Shown here one piece after another: positions 1-12,936 of a stretch of 64,000 nt of DNA. The translations under genes and the position numbers were made by a program. This DNA comes from Neodontobutis hainanensis (lineage: Eukaryota; Chordata; Actinopteri; Gobiiformes; Odontobutidae), in the NCBI GenBank assembly GCA_024349245.1, contig JALDNG010000511.1, positions 1 through 64,000 on the forward strand, in the 5' to 3' direction. Position 1 is the stretch's first letter. Every line of letters begins with the position of its first letter. Below the pieces are notes generated by a model. It made no database searches, had not been told where the DNA came from, and was given only the letters and a program-made list of their open reading frames with translations.

Positions 1-110
1 TTAGAAATGGTATTATAAATAACATTATCTGAAATAAATTTTTGTAATCTTTTATTCAATTTTTGCGGATAGAAATTTTTAAAATATCATAAACTCTTTT
101 TATTGTGAAG

Positions 111-909
111 AAATGGATGATTTCTGAGATACGTCGTCAAAATGAGATTTTACGATTAGTAAATGAAGAGGTAATTTTTCATTTTTTTGAGCTTTAATAA
201 TAATTGTAAAGTAAATATCATAAAAATTTTAAAATACAAATTTCGTCAAATTGATAACTGTTTGTGAATTTTTAATTCAAATATTTTCTATATTTAAATT
301 ATAACTTTTTAATTCAAAAGTTAATGGAAATCAGAAGAAAAAATCAAACAGAAGAAGATAAAATGGATCAAAGCTTTGATAATAAATGTAATTTTGCAAC
401 AATATTTTTCACAAATCTTTATGTGATATTTTATTTTAAAATATCAAATCAATGCTAAAATGTGTTTTTATTAACAACTTGAAAGTTACATAGATTATCA
501 TGAATAAAAGTGTTTTGACAATTAATATAAAAAATTAGATTCCAAAGACTTTCTTATTTTTAAAATGATCACATTTCTGATCCTAAAAATTTTTAAAGTA
601 TTTTTGATTCATCTTATTTTTAAAAAGTTACTTCAGTATCTTTCATTTAAAATATTAGTTTTTATAAGCTGAACAATTAAATAAATAGAAAAAATATATT
701 TTTAACAACTATTAAAATTCTTATTGTATGTATTATTTTAAATATTTAAATCTATTTTCCTTTTTAAACATTTAAATCCTTCAAAATATGGTTCACAACA
801 ATATCATATTTTTTATGTTTATTAATTATCAGGTCCCCTTGCTGAAGTAAACAAAAGAAGTGTTTGAGTAGATGAAAAAATGAAAATATTAGAACTCAAT
901 TACAATTAA
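111..909 (+). CDS. Gene A: 3' part of a micro-exon coiled-coil gene (5' end outside window)
   Basis: Two, probably three, exons are visible. Exon 111-170 is 60 nt, phase 0 to 0, follows a T-rich tract ending in AG and is followed by GTAATT; it reads KWMISEIRRQNEILRLVNEE. Exon 321-387 is 67 nt, phase 0 to 1, reads LMEIRRKNQTEEDKMDQ and continues to FDNK, and is followed by GTAATT. The terminal exon must begin in phase 1. The best match to gene B is 872-909 (EKMKILELNYN then TAA). Two other phase-compatible endings are 1033 onward and 1183-1223 (VILEKIKQTIII, stop); the last has the best pyrimidine tract. Charged, Leu/Ile-spaced residues suggest a coiled coil. The exons are richer in G+C than their introns. 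No known family is recognised and the function is unknown. The same phase pattern and a similar 60-nt exon recur in gene B (26067-28575), which is the main support. A chance reading remains possible. Confidence 0.45.
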
Positions 910-3040
910 AAAAATATTATTAATTAATTTTGAATTTTGATTGTTTCATCTAAATTTTAATATTTTATGACCTATATAATCTGTCTTTAATTTTATGTAC
1001 TGACAAAATTATCTTACGGATTACATCTTTAGCTGCATCGTTTTTTAATTTATGTGAAAACAAAATCCTGATTAGTCTAAAGATCTACAAAATAAGTTGA
1101 ATTCTTGTTTCTCAAATTAAAGATAAAATTATCACGAAGGCGATCAATTTTATGTTTCTTGTTTCCTGTGATCTTTCATCAGATGTTATACTCGAAAAGA
1201 TCAAACAAACAATAATTATTTAAATATTAAAAATTCAATATTTAATAATATAAATCTGTAGAAAAGCTATCATTTGCGGCTCAATGAAATTATTCTAACT
1301 TATATAAACAATAATTTCATATTCGTATATCCAAATCGATTTTGATAAATTTAATTTTAAACATTCAAATGGAAAATATTTATTTTTAAAACATACAAAA
1401 ATAGTGACTTATGCAATTTCTTGTCATCAAATTTGGACGCAGATTTAAAAAATTAAGAATGAATATTTTATTTAGTTTTGATGTTTTTTATTTCAAATTA
1501 CATTATTAATTTTTGAAAAGAGTATTTTTCGATGAATAAAAACTCTTTTGCAATGATATAAATTTCAAATAAAAATAAACCAATTTTTGCAAGATAATCT
1601 TTTTGTGACATTCTAGTATTTTTTAAAAACGAGTTAAAAATTTTTTTTTAATATATTTTTTCTTTAATGTTTTGTCAACATGAATAAGTCCACACGTTTC
1701 ATGGTTATAGGATAAATTAAAAATTTTTTTTCGATAATCAAATTTTAATCAGTTTTACCATGAATTAATCTTTTTTAGTTCAAATATGTTTTTTAAGATA
1801 ATGAAGTAGCTTTAATTTATAAATCTTGTTATGAGAAGAGGTTTATGTTAATAAACAATGATATTTTCAATTTTTATTATAAATTAACAGAAAAATAAAT
1901 GACGAGTTTCATTTTAATCATTGTAGTATTGTCACATATGCTAATTACATTAAAACTATAATAAAATATTTAATATTCAACTGATAAAAACATTCTTAAA
2001 ATATTTTCATGGAATGAGGTCTGAAAATATTTAAAGAATTCGTTTTATTTATATTATAAATATATAATTGATTAACAATAATGTGAAAAGATAACTTTTT
2101 TTAAAAATCGTTAAAATTTTAGCATACATCATTCTAAATATAAAATATAATCATCTAATTTAGATCATATTTTGAACTTAATAATTTACCTTTTGTGTGT
2201 AAAAATAGAAATATTAAATAAAAATAACTTATTTTATAGATTAAAAATATTTAAGTAAATAACTATAAAAAAATCAATCTTAAATGTTTTTTTTATTAAA
2301 AAATTAAAAATACAAGATGATAATTTCGAAAATATAATCCAAATGTGTAAAATTTTGTTTGTAACTCGATATTATTTTTTCATAGATTTTACTAAAATTT
2401 TAACCAATTAACTATTTTTACTGTATTTCTTTAAAAAACTCCAGTTTTTGTTTAAGATTTTTTTAAAAATTAAATCTATATAAAATTCATTGAGATAATA
2501 TTGAAAAATCCATTTTTTTCAAAATAAATGTTTTTAATTGTAATGCTTAACGTTTTAAATATCACTTTGTAGATATATAATATGAAAATTTTTTACTTTA
2601 TCTCGTTTGAAATCTTTTGTGTTTTTCTTTTGAAAAAGAAAAAGTAAAAATAACTTAAAATATGTTACTTTTTATTTATTATCTATAAAAATTTAAAATA
2701 AAATTGTTAAAGTTTATAATCACACATTTATTGCATTTTTGGTCTCAAACATTGTATATTTAATAATTTTTAAAATAATAACTAACTACATTCAAGTTAT
2801 AATTTTTGATCATTTATAAAGATATAACCAGTAATTTTTATGCATACAGTAAAATAACACGTTAATTTAATCAATTCGTATGTTTGATAATAAAAGATTC
2901 AAAAAAAATTATAAATATAATTTTTAAGATTCTCAATTTTTTGTGAAATTAAAATTTTGACATATCATTATATTTTCTGAAAAATATAGTTTGGTACAAA
3001 AACAAATTCTCTTAAATTCATCCTTGATCAACTTTCAAAG
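910..3040. other. A+T-rich stretch, no supported gene
   Basis: Apart from the alternative gene A terminal exons near 1033 and 1183, only poly-A/T-rich DNA with dense stops in all frames is visible. A 31-nt segment at 1810-1840 between AG and GT is open in one frame but has nothing else in its favour. Confidence 0.5.
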
Positions 3041-4012
3041 ATGTCTTTGAAATTATTATTTCAAAGCAAAGAACGTAATGTTAGAACAGTATCATATTTT
3101 TAAATTTTATCTCAATATTAAAGCATATGTTAAGATATATAATATTTATTTTATACAATCAAAATATTGATTCATTTCATTTTAAAACTCTTTATTCCAA
3201 ATATTACAAATTAAATGCATGTTAATAATAGATTTCAGACTGTAAATACAATTATTCAAAGATTAAATTGATGGATAAAAAATTTATAATTTCTTTGTAA
3301 ATTATAAAACAAATTTATTTTATCGATAGTAGATTGAATTTTAAATGAAAAATATCAATAGCCAAATATAGTTATAAAAATCGCGTTTTAGAAAAATTTA
3401 TAACAAAGAAAAATATTAATTTCTTCCGTAGATAATATTATATGAAAGTAAATTTTTAATGAATTGAATAAAAACGATTATTCGGTGTCTAAGAGGACAA
3501 AGAATAGTTTTATCATATATTTTTAAAAATAGAAAACAACATAAAATTAGATTTAAAAAAAATAAACTGCCTTTATTTAAACAAATATGTTTATGGAAAT
3601 ACTAATATGTTGACATTTTTTTATCATGTATCAATGTTTCATACAGATAAATCTGTGTTGTTTGATCCAGACACTTTTTTTATATCAGTGAATAATTTTA
3701 AAACATTTTTTCGTGTAAAATATAAGAGGTTTACGAATAATCATCAAAATAATATTTATGATAAACAAAGATTTTTATTCTTAAATAAATAATGTTAAAT
3801 ATTAAGTGTTATAAACATGAAAATGTGGTTTTAAAGTTTTATTTTCAAAAAATTTAAACGATAAAGGGTCATCAAATATTTTTATAAATGATTCAGAATT
3901 TTTTCAAAACTCATTTTTTTATATAAATTTATTTATAAAAAGTTAATTTATTGGAATAGATACTCTTTTACGCTTTTATTCCCAGAAACTATATTTATTT
4001 GGCAATAAATAA
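3041..4012 (+). CDS. Candidate small three-exon gene
   Basis: Model: exon 3041-3074 starts ATG (MSLKLLFQSKE), ends in phase 1 and is followed by GTAATG. Exon 3647-3687 enters in phase 1 after a long T-rich tract ending in ACAG, reads KSVLFDPDTFFIS, leaves in phase 0 and is followed by GTGAAT. Terminal exon 3986-4012 follows CTTTTACGCTTTTATTCCCAG, reads KLYLFGNK and stops at TAA inside an AATAAA-like signal. A 16-nt segment at 3432-3447 could replace the first exon as donor of phase 1. The predicted product is only about 33 residues and resembles nothing I know. The last two acceptors are among the cleanest in the window and the phases agree. Such short exons can nevertheless arise by chance in this composition. 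Confidence 0.3.
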
Positions 4013-4379
4013 TTAAACAAATAAGTTCGAAAATTAAGATAGAAAATAGTTTTTTGATATAACATAATAAAGATGACAAGGAATTCAATAAACTTTACAT
4101 CTGTTTATTTTAAAGTTCGTCAAAAGATTAGCAAAAATAGCCTTTAGAATATTTATAAGAATGCTAACACTAAGTTTAATAGATGATTTAAAATAACTGC
4201 AAAATGTTTAATTTAGATATTTTTATGATTTATAACTTATTTAAACTCATTTGTATCAAATTATGATAGATAACATTTGATAACTAATTGCGATTTAATA
4301 TTCGAAAATGAAAATATGTTAAATATATTTTCAAAAAATCAACAAAAGATTCTCCACAACTTTGTAAAAGATGTTTAGT

Positions 4380-7300
4380 TTAGGCTGTTTAGGACCATTA
4401 TTCTTTCCATAATGATTGGTTCATCTCAAGTCTCTCAGTGTTCAATTTAGATTTATGAGTTTACAATTAAGTATTCAATTAAAATCTTATTTTGATCGAT
4501 TTTCTTAAATATTGCATCTTAAAAATTTTTGACTCGATTGATTTTGATTTAAAAGGTAATGTTTGTCGTTCACTATGTTCAGGTTTCTGTGCGTGTTGGA
4601 ATTATCATTGTATTTTTTTGAATATTCTTAAAGCTATTTAAATATTATTTTCTTTGCAATATTCTTGCATCCATCATAGTTTCTTTGAACAAAAATCAAA
4701 ATCGAATGCCAATGACTCGTGCATGTTATCTCAGTCTCACAATTTTTCTAATATTGCCTGAAGTATATCATTCAAATTATTTTAAATGATTTATGAAAGA
4801 TCGTTTTGCCTTTGCTCGTTTTCTTGATTATTTAAACTCTTACGTTTACTCATCAGAGTGAACTGAATTGTATCTGATAATAGAATTCCATAAGACTGTT
4901 TTCAGTGTCGATTAAAATTAAGTTCCTTTATACGGATGAACTTTGCCTGAATACTTCTAACAGTAAACAGAATTTGTTTTCATAAATTTTAACTTTTAAT
5001 AACTTGAGCTTACAAAGATTCTTTTCGTGCCTTTTCATCAATTGAAAAATGGTTATGTTAATCATAATAATGATTTTGAGTCTTTTATTAATTTACTTAG
5101 ATCCTTTTTTATCCATAAACGAGTGAGATTGCAGTTTGTATTTTCGATTCTGTAAAGTTCAGCTCTAGAAATATAGTTTTCTCACTTGAGAAGGTTTTAG
5201 TCGATATTTTTGAATATATCTCATAATATCCCTATTTAGATTTTATCGAAAGTATCAGATCAATATGCCATATTTTTTCAAAGAAGTTGAGAGAGAAGTT
5301 TTAAAATATAAATGGAATAATTTTTATCTAAGTTTTTCTTGTTACGTCTGAACAAAAATGTTTATCATTTGCCAATAAAAATATTATTTTAAATAGTAAG
5401 AATCATTTTTTTGATACATAAACTATTTTTCACATAAAACGGATATTTTTGTAAATTTTGGATATGTTTTTGTTATTCATTGAAATAATGTTTACGCATT
5501 TGAATGTATGTTAAAGATGTAAAGAATGAGAATGCTATCAAACTGTGTTTAATTAAAACTTTTTTGAATTTCCAATGTTTTATTCTCATCATTTCATAGC
5601 TTATCTTGAATGTCTCATTCTCACATAACCCTCGATTTAATGTATTTGAGTGGATTTTGGTCATATGCCAAAATTATATGCTTACCCAAATAGATAATGG
5701 CAAAACAGAAGACAGGAAACATTGTTTCATAACAGTCATTATCGATTGTTTCACATTTTCATAATTAAATTAAGGAACATGGTTGAGAACAACAATTTTC
5801 AAGATTCCTCAAATTTTCATGAGTATCTTTTCTCATATTTTTGTGTGAGAAACGTTTTTTAAAAGTTAAAATATGAGGTGAAATTTTACATCTACAATGA
5901 ATTTATTCTATTTAGCTCATCAAAAAAGTGTTCCGAAGGTTTCGTCACGAGGTTTATTCAACAGATACCTTGCATTTTCCTGATAATTCTGTAAAGGTAT
6001 TCATCGGTATTAGCATAGTTTTTTAATATATTAATTGAAATAACTCATATACTATAGAATCAAACTTATCTTACCACTAATTTCAATTGAATAATCATTC
6101 TATATTACTAAAATAGTTTATGTAATTATTTGAGATACGAAACATAAGGTCGATCATATTCTGAATGAAAATTAGCATTTCTTCCTCGATAAGTTCAATC
6201 AAATACCAATAGATTTCTTTAAAAAGTTTAAGAGTATCTCATTTTTCTTATACTTTGGTTTTGAGAATTCCATAAGATCATCTAAAGAACACATACACTC
6301 GTTAAATCTATAAATAAATAATTCATAACACTTTAGAATATGCCTCAGAATTCTTCATGCTAAACTAGATTGTATCAAATTGATATATAGGCCAACCTTA
6401 AAATCTATTAAAGACAGTTTTAGTATCCAACGTTTTTTTATTATATGATTTTTACACGGATATACAAGATCTAGTCATTAAAAAATGATGATATCAGATA
6501 ATTAATCGAATATTAGAATCTGATAATCTATTTTTTCATATATGAAGCTTTTTATCTGTATGAATTCAACACGTAAACATAAGGTAAATCATTTATTTGT
6601 CATAAGTATCTCAGAAAATTGCAATTGATTGGTACATTTTTCAACTGTGACACCTTTGAGCATTTAGTAAATTTTCGATCTTTGATGAAGTTCAATTTTG
6701 AGGCGAAATCGTTGTTAGTTTAAATAAAATTTCAACATTTACTTTATTGATTTTTGATCATCTTTTTGATACCAGAGTCGAATTTATATTTAGAGAAAAC
6801 GCCAGAGTTATTTAATTGTGTAAATGTCACTTATCCATCCCGAATATCAGTCAATATTTTACAACTTTATTCAAATTCACGATAAAATCGATGTTTAGAT
6901 TTATTAAGATATATCTTGAAATGATATCAATTTCAAAACCTAATTTAAAGATCAAACATCTTCCAATTTTCATTTCAAATGTTAAATAAGTAAAAAGAAG
7001 ACATTTTACATGAAAATCATTATCTTTCCTCTCAAATTTTAACTCTGTTGAAGAGATTTCATTTTAAATATTTCTGGCCTGTGACACGAATATTCTAAAT
7101 TATGTGATTGAAATGCTTGATTCTTATTAACAAATCGATGGCTCTCTATTTCACTAAGGTTTCTAATTTCAGGTTATCAGCCTTCGGTTTTATAGGTATG
7201 CAGCGATCAGTTGTTTTTGTTGAATAAACTCAGATTTTACAGATAAAATTAGTTTGATATGTTACTTTTATTGTTGACATTTTAGTCAAATGAAAAGTGC

Positions 7301-7900
7301 TTTTTTATCTGATTTGTAACAGGTTGTAAGGGTTTATAGTTTCATTTTCTGAAGTTATAATTTCACAAATTCGAAAATTTTGATAGAGTTTCATATTTTG
7401 TGAGATTTTGGATTTCTTTAATCACATTGGGAATTTTATTTATGTTTTCAAATTCATTTTGTTGTTCTCTTTCATTTTTCATCTTAAAATATTGACATGG
7501 AAGTGTCTTTGAAACTATATTTCACTCAAAACTATGCGTAATTTACTTAAATTTAATCAGTTTCAAACCATCGAAAAACGTCTCTTGGATGAGACCTTCA
7601 TGTATAGGATAATTAATCCTCTTATTCATGAAATATTTAAAATCAGATTTATTAATATGTTATCATGTCTTTCATTAAATTTTCCTTTTTTAAATTACAA
7701 ATTGAATAGACTTTTTTCCGGGAATTCAAATTTAATCCTCGAACACCATTATGTGTGGATAATGAATCCTTATTTGCGCAAGGCATTATGAATGAAATTT
7801 ATTTTATGAACTTTTCTATGTATTAGTTTTATTGAAATATGATTTTGGTTCCATGTTTGAGAAAACTATATAATTCTCAATAAAGCATGAATGGTATCTG
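4380..7900. other. G+C-shifted block, unrecognised; possibly a decayed mobile element or gene
   Basis: Base composition moves away from the A+T desert, with more C and G and TC/TG-rich words, between about 4.38 and 7.9 kb. Translation on both strands gives only short protein-like runs broken by stops. The longest are a minus-strand frame at 5473-5664 (63 codons) and a plus-strand frame at 7534-7791 (85 codons); neither shows a motif I can name. I looked for reverse transcriptase, integrase, DDE transposase and protease signatures and found none that convinced me. An old, heavily mutated transposon or a gene with many small exons are both possible. Confidence 0.3.
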
Positions 7901-8456
7901 ATTTTTTTATTCTTTCCAATTTCATGCAATTGCCTATATATCTATGTCTGACAAAACAAATTCTCTACTTCATCACCTTGTTCTCATGTTTTTAAGTTTA
8001 AATGGATCTGTTAATTTATGAAACGAATGAAAATCATATTTTTTAACAAACTAAATAAAACTCGAGTTACAATCACTTCAAGAAACATTAAAAAATGTTG
8101 AAGAATAATGCCATTTCAAAATAAAAACCATAATTCATAATTAATATGAAGGATTATTAAATTTTGTATAAAGTATTTTTTAACACATTCGAATACAAAA
8201 GAAAAGATAATTCTTTTAAAATTTTAAAATCAATATTAAATTATTTATTATTAAATAATAAAAGGAGAAAATTCACACTTAAAAATTTCTCATAATATTT
8301 CTGAAGTTTCATCCTAAACAATGAAATTTGTTATTTAAATTCTTTAAACATGAGAGAATAAAATTTTTTCATAATATGACATGAATTTTTTTGGTATTTT
8401 AACATTAATATCAATTTATATGTTTTATGATTCAACGATTATTTTTTAATGCTCAG

Positions 8457-8514
8457 AATGAATGACGAAGACAAAAAGGAGTGTTTATATTTAAAAATTT
8501 GTATAAAATTATGA
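8457..8514 (+). CDS. Candidate coiled-coil-like exon (MNDEDKKE...)
   Basis: After a T-rich tract ending in GCTCAG, a single open frame entered in phase 2 reads MNDEDKKECLYLKICIKL and then TGA. A weak GTGTTT donor could end the exon at 8480, giving a 24-nt exon. It is G+C-rich at its start and charge-rich like exons of genes A and B, but no partner exon was found. It may be a relic or chance. Confidence 0.2.
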
Positions 8515-8669
8515 ATATTTAAATATAATCTAGTTATCATACAATCGACTTGTTTTTCAATTAAATATTTGGCGATTTTGATAATATTTAACGCAAGAAT
8601 CTTAGTTTAGAAATAATCATAATGTTCTTGGATGATTTTATTTTTTTCATTTTAAAAGGTTAAATTTAC

Positions 8670-8860
8670 CCATATTTAAACATATTTTGTTTTGAAATTT
8701 TAAATTCCATTCCGAAATTCTTTAAATGAGTAATTAAAAACCAAAATAATTCATAAAACAAATATAAGAAAATAATTTTATAAAAATGGAATAAAAATAG
8801 TCTTTCATATTGATGCAGGCATAAAAATAATTTTAAAATGTAGCCTAGGTAATCTGACAT
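8670..8860 (-). CDS. Candidate first exon encoding a hydrophobic N-terminus
   Basis: On the minus strand an ATG at 8860 opens a 191-nt frame, MSDYLGYILKLFLCLHQ onward, ending exactly at a GG|GTAAAT donor. Without splicing it would stop at TAA immediately after the donor. The first 17 residues resemble a signal peptide or signal anchor, and a second hydrophobic run follows around residues 25-45. This matches the Met-Ser-x plus hydrophobic pattern of candidate genes B and E. No downstream exon could be joined with confidence, and the next plausible minus-strand acceptors lie beyond the 4.4-7.9 kb block. A chance frame cannot be excluded. Confidence 0.3.
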
Positions 8861-8899
8861 TCATGGTAAAATATCTGTTATTTTTGTATTAAATAAGAA

Positions 8900-10560
8900 A
8901 TATGTGTAAATATTTCAAACCCAAATTTTCATAAGGCTATTTAAAAAAATCACTATAGTTTATCAAGCTATATATATTGATTAAATAATAATTTTGAATG
9001 AAAAAATTAAATATTTACAAGTCGAATTTATCTTAATTTAAGGAATAATATTTTCATCAGAAAGTTATATATTTAAACTACTATTATTTATTATACGCTT
9101 TTTATATATTTTGTGTTTTATAGAATCAGAAAAATATTAAAAATCTAATTTTATAAATATAGTTATCTTTTTAAACCAAATTTTCTGAATCAATCTATTT
9201 TTTCTATCTACTAATAACTAACACGAAAGTTGGTTAAAAATGTAAGTGTATAACACAAATGGTTAAAATACTATGTTAAAATTTAAATTTTAAATCGTGA
9301 AAGCGTATATGACATTTTGATTAAAAATTTTTAGCTTTTTGTATTTAGAATCAATTTTAAAATTAATAATCATATATTTTGTGAATATGATCTTATAATT
9401 AACAAAATAAAATATTATTTTAATAAAAATACAGCGATTAAATTTATTTTCAGTTCTCAATCAAAAAAATTATTTTCGATGATTGTTAAATGATTCTAAG
9501 TTTTCCAAGCTTAAATAAATACTTCAACACATTCTTCGAATTTAAATGGGTCAAGATGTTTATATAAAACATAATTTGAATAATTTTTATTTGAAGGTAG
9601 AATATGGGCATCCTCTGTTTTATGTGAAAAATTACATAATCATATGTAATGAAAATGTTCTTTCATTTAACATTTATAATAACTTTAAATAGTTTACGAG
9701 AAACGAAATATTATGCAAATCTGATTTTTTTTGGTTTTCAAATAGAAATAGGAACAATACTCGCCTGTTACAATTTCAAATATTTTTAAACATTTCTGAA
9801 AAATAACGATTGGTTTCTATCTTAAAATATAAATATTTATTATTTTTAAGAAGATTTAATCATTATCAATTTTAATACGGAATTTATTAATTCTTAAATA
9901 TTTAATCTCGAATATACTAAGATAACACACAAATCTGAACAAATTGTTGTCAAATATTATTTTGAAACATGTATGATAATGAATAAGACTAACATTGAGG
10001 ATGTTTTTTGTAATCTTAGTAAAAATATCTTAAAGTATGATATTCAAGAAAAATAAGAATGAAATTCTGATTTAATTTTGTATTTGCAGTTGTTTTTTCA
10101 GCAGTTATCAATATAAATTTTACTTATAATACTTTATTCCATAAATTTAGAAAGATTATTCTTGATATGACGTTATTTACGTTCATATATATGTTTAAAA
10201 TATATCTATCAGATAAATGACAATGATAAACATTTATCTCAGATTAAATTTTTAATAATAATTAGCATTGATTTATTTTAAATTTATTTTGAATGTTTGA
10301 TATTTATGTTTGAATGTGATTATGGCAGCCACGTAATAAATTATAAATTAAACTTGTAGTTCATAAAATCTTAAAATATAACATTGAGCTATTTAAAAAT
10401 TATTGTTTTATTTTTGGACGAATGTGATTTTTACATCTATCATATCTATGTATTTCTTTCAGTAATCTTGAATTAATAAAGATGATTTTAATTGTACGTT
10501 AACATTAAAAAAGATATCTTGGTATAACTGAGTGTCGATAAAAAGATAATAAAGCATTTA
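8900..10560. other. A+T-rich stretch, no supported gene
   Basis: All frames are densely stopped. An open run at 9896-10056 (53 codons, plus strand) is within chance length for this composition. No motif was recognised. Confidence 0.5.
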
Positions 10561-10585
10561 ATAAAGAAGAAAAATATCGACTTAC

Positions 10586-12936
10586 GAGTACAAGTTATAA
10601 CCTGATCATCTACATTCATATTGGAAGTTTTATAATCTGCTAGAAAAAACGAATGCCAGTTCTCTTTAGACTCGCGTAAATTAAATAGAATACATTGATT
10701 CTTTTGGACATGTTGCATTCATGTGAGGTTTTCAAAAAATCCAATACAAAGGTGACATTTTGAAGTTGTGAAGAATTCAACACCACATTACACAATCAAA
10801 ATCGGGAAAAATGATGGTGCTCATCTGTCTGTCTAATACGATCAGTAAATTCAAAGTATCATGAAAGGTAAATCACACCTCAAAATACCAGCAACAGTTT
10901 TGATGAAGTTGATAAATGTAACTAAGTAAAATATCAAATCAGCCGCTGAGAATAAAATGTTAAACTTAATGATTTTACCAGTTTGGGAAGACCTTAAAAA
11001 ATTTGTTTAGGAAACTGCCTTACCGTGTAAGATAAATTTATCTGTCCTACAATTTTTGAGAACGAGCTTTTTGATAGATCCTTGATATTTATGAAGGAAT
11101 TGATAATCGATGATTATATTAAGAAGACACATCTTTTGGCATCATTGTGTTTTGTTAATGAGGATATTGTTTGAGAATATCCTTTATAAAAATTCATTTA
11201 AAGAAAGAATTTTAATTTTATCAAATATGTTGGAAGAGAGAGAAGGGGCCATATATGTTAGATTTTTTTTAAATTTACAAGAGCTTTTATGTCATAACTT
11301 TTTCTGTAATTGAAGCTAAAACTCCCTGTTATCCGAGATTTTTATAGCAATTACACGGTTATGGTAATACTTTGGATGTTTTGAAAGACATTTTTAATTT
11401 ATTTAACTTTTGACAGATTTTTATTCTGATAGTTGAGTACATTCAAAATTTTTCGTTTAAAAAAAATTGACCAAAATGTGAAAAATCAATATCATAAATA
11501 TTTGTCATATAATCTGATCTAAAATGACTTGCAAAAATTTTTCGTCAATTTTTAAATATTACATTGTTTTTTAACTAAAAAGTTATAAATCAATTCTGAA
11601 AAAGAACCCTTGGAAGTTTTGATCTATCTACCAACTTCTAAAGCGAGGAATTATTGAATCTTTAATGAAATTCTAGCGGTATTCGTAACTAACTGCAATC
11701 ATGAGGCTGAATTTATTAAATATGACAAATCTTAAATTAAAATAGAATTCAATATTATTCGAGAAAAAATGTGAAAAATATTGATATTATCATAATGTTG
11801 AACAAAGAGTTTCAATTCTTTACATAAAAAATAAATTAAGCTTGATGGATGTTGAAGCCATGAGAAAAACCAAGAGATATCAGAGTTATTTATAAAAAGA
11901 AATCAGAAATAAAATTGATATATTAAAAACGAGATGGCTTTAAGAGGAAGTTTTCAGAGATTGTATTATTTATCTCAGTGTTGGCCGTTGTTTCGATGAA
12001 TGAAGAACTGATTTAGAAGAAATTTCAACTTAATAGTTTGATGACCAACAACGATAAATTTGACAACAAACCAGATCAAGGGTATTGTGAGATAAAAACA
12101 CTATCATGAATCGATGTCATGGTAAAGTTTATTTAAATACTCATACAGAACACTCGTCATATGTAATCAATTCTTCGATAAATTATTGAAAATTGAGGTT
12201 TAATTTGTACTTTTGCTAAGTTTGTCACTGTTAATTTTTAAGTTGACAAATAAAAGTAAAAAAAACAAGCAAAATTATCTCTTTTAAATGTTCAAAAAAA
12301 TAATAGATGAAAATAAATGAATGAAGAGTTAAAATAACACAATATCAGATTATTTTTTCAATAACATTACATTTTATAAAGGAATATTAAATAATAAAGA
12401 TTTTTGTTTTTTACAAAGAATTTATATTTATCTTATTTTACTGTATTAATCAAAAATAGGATTAACTATATATTGGACAATCGATCTTATTCTAATATAT
12501 CTCAAGAAACTAAAGAAAATTGTGTGATAAAATTTAATAATAAAAATGTAATAAATAAGATTATATTTGATTTTTAATCACTTGAAAAATACATGAAATC
12601 TCTAATTGTTACCCGGTGAGGATTTCAGAATAGTACAGTGAGAAATAATTGAATTTAATCAATCACCTTAAACTCTGCTAAATATTTATGATAATTTGGG
12701 TTTAAATATACGTTTGTTTACTTGATTTGGAAAATATTTTTAATGACATATTTTTAATCTATTCAAAGATTAGATGTTAAAAATATTTACACTGTTTTAT
12801 TTAAGCCAAATTTTCTACGTTTTTCAATCTATATTGATTTAAATCTACTAAATATTGATGAATTTCTCAATAAAATTATTATTAGATTTATTTTGAAAAA
12901 AGTAACTCACAAGGAACAAGGTGAGGAAATCGCAGG
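10586..12936 (-). CDS. Two candidate micro-exons of a minus-strand gene
   Basis: Two segments have strong splice signals on the minus strand. Exon 12911-12936 (26 nt) lies between TTTAATTTTTCAG and GTGAGT and is open in all three frames. Exon 10586-10639 (54 nt) lies between TTCGTTTTTTCTAG and GTAAGT, is open only when entered in phase 1, reads DYKTSNMNVDDQVITCT and leaves in phase 1. GTAAGT and GTGAGT are the best donor strings I found on this strand. The exons are more G+C-rich than their surroundings. A further exon would be needed between them to connect the phases. The surrounding 10.6-12.2 kb block may be a decayed element, in which case the 54-nt frame could belong to it. Function unknown. 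Confidence 0.35.
10730..12150. other. G+C-shifted block, unrecognised decayed coding-like DNA
   Basis: Plus-strand frames give broken protein-like runs, for example MKELIIDDYIKKTHLLASLC near 11.09 kb and, after a frame change, a 67-codon frame at 11110-11313. Near 11.93 kb a plus frame reads LKTRWL followed by a stop, faintly like the RWL motif of hAT/SCAND3-type transposases, but nothing else supports hAT. This is most likely an old transposon or retroelement relic. I cannot name the family. Confidence 0.3.

Noticed and set aside
3456..3488. Minus-strand terminal exon candidate (TPNNRFYSIH then TAA) after a strong acceptor
   Set aside because: It lies antisense within the plus-strand model at 3041-4012 and has no partner exon; the acceptor alone is not enough.
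11842..11895. Plus-strand frame LMDVEAMRKTKRYQSYL resembling the second exon of gene A
   Set aside because: The acceptor (AAATTAAG) is poor and the similarity is limited to a few residues; it lies in a decayed block.
11920..12010. hAT transposase based on an RWL string
   Set aside because: Only three residues match, with a stop directly after; no other hAT motif was found nearby.
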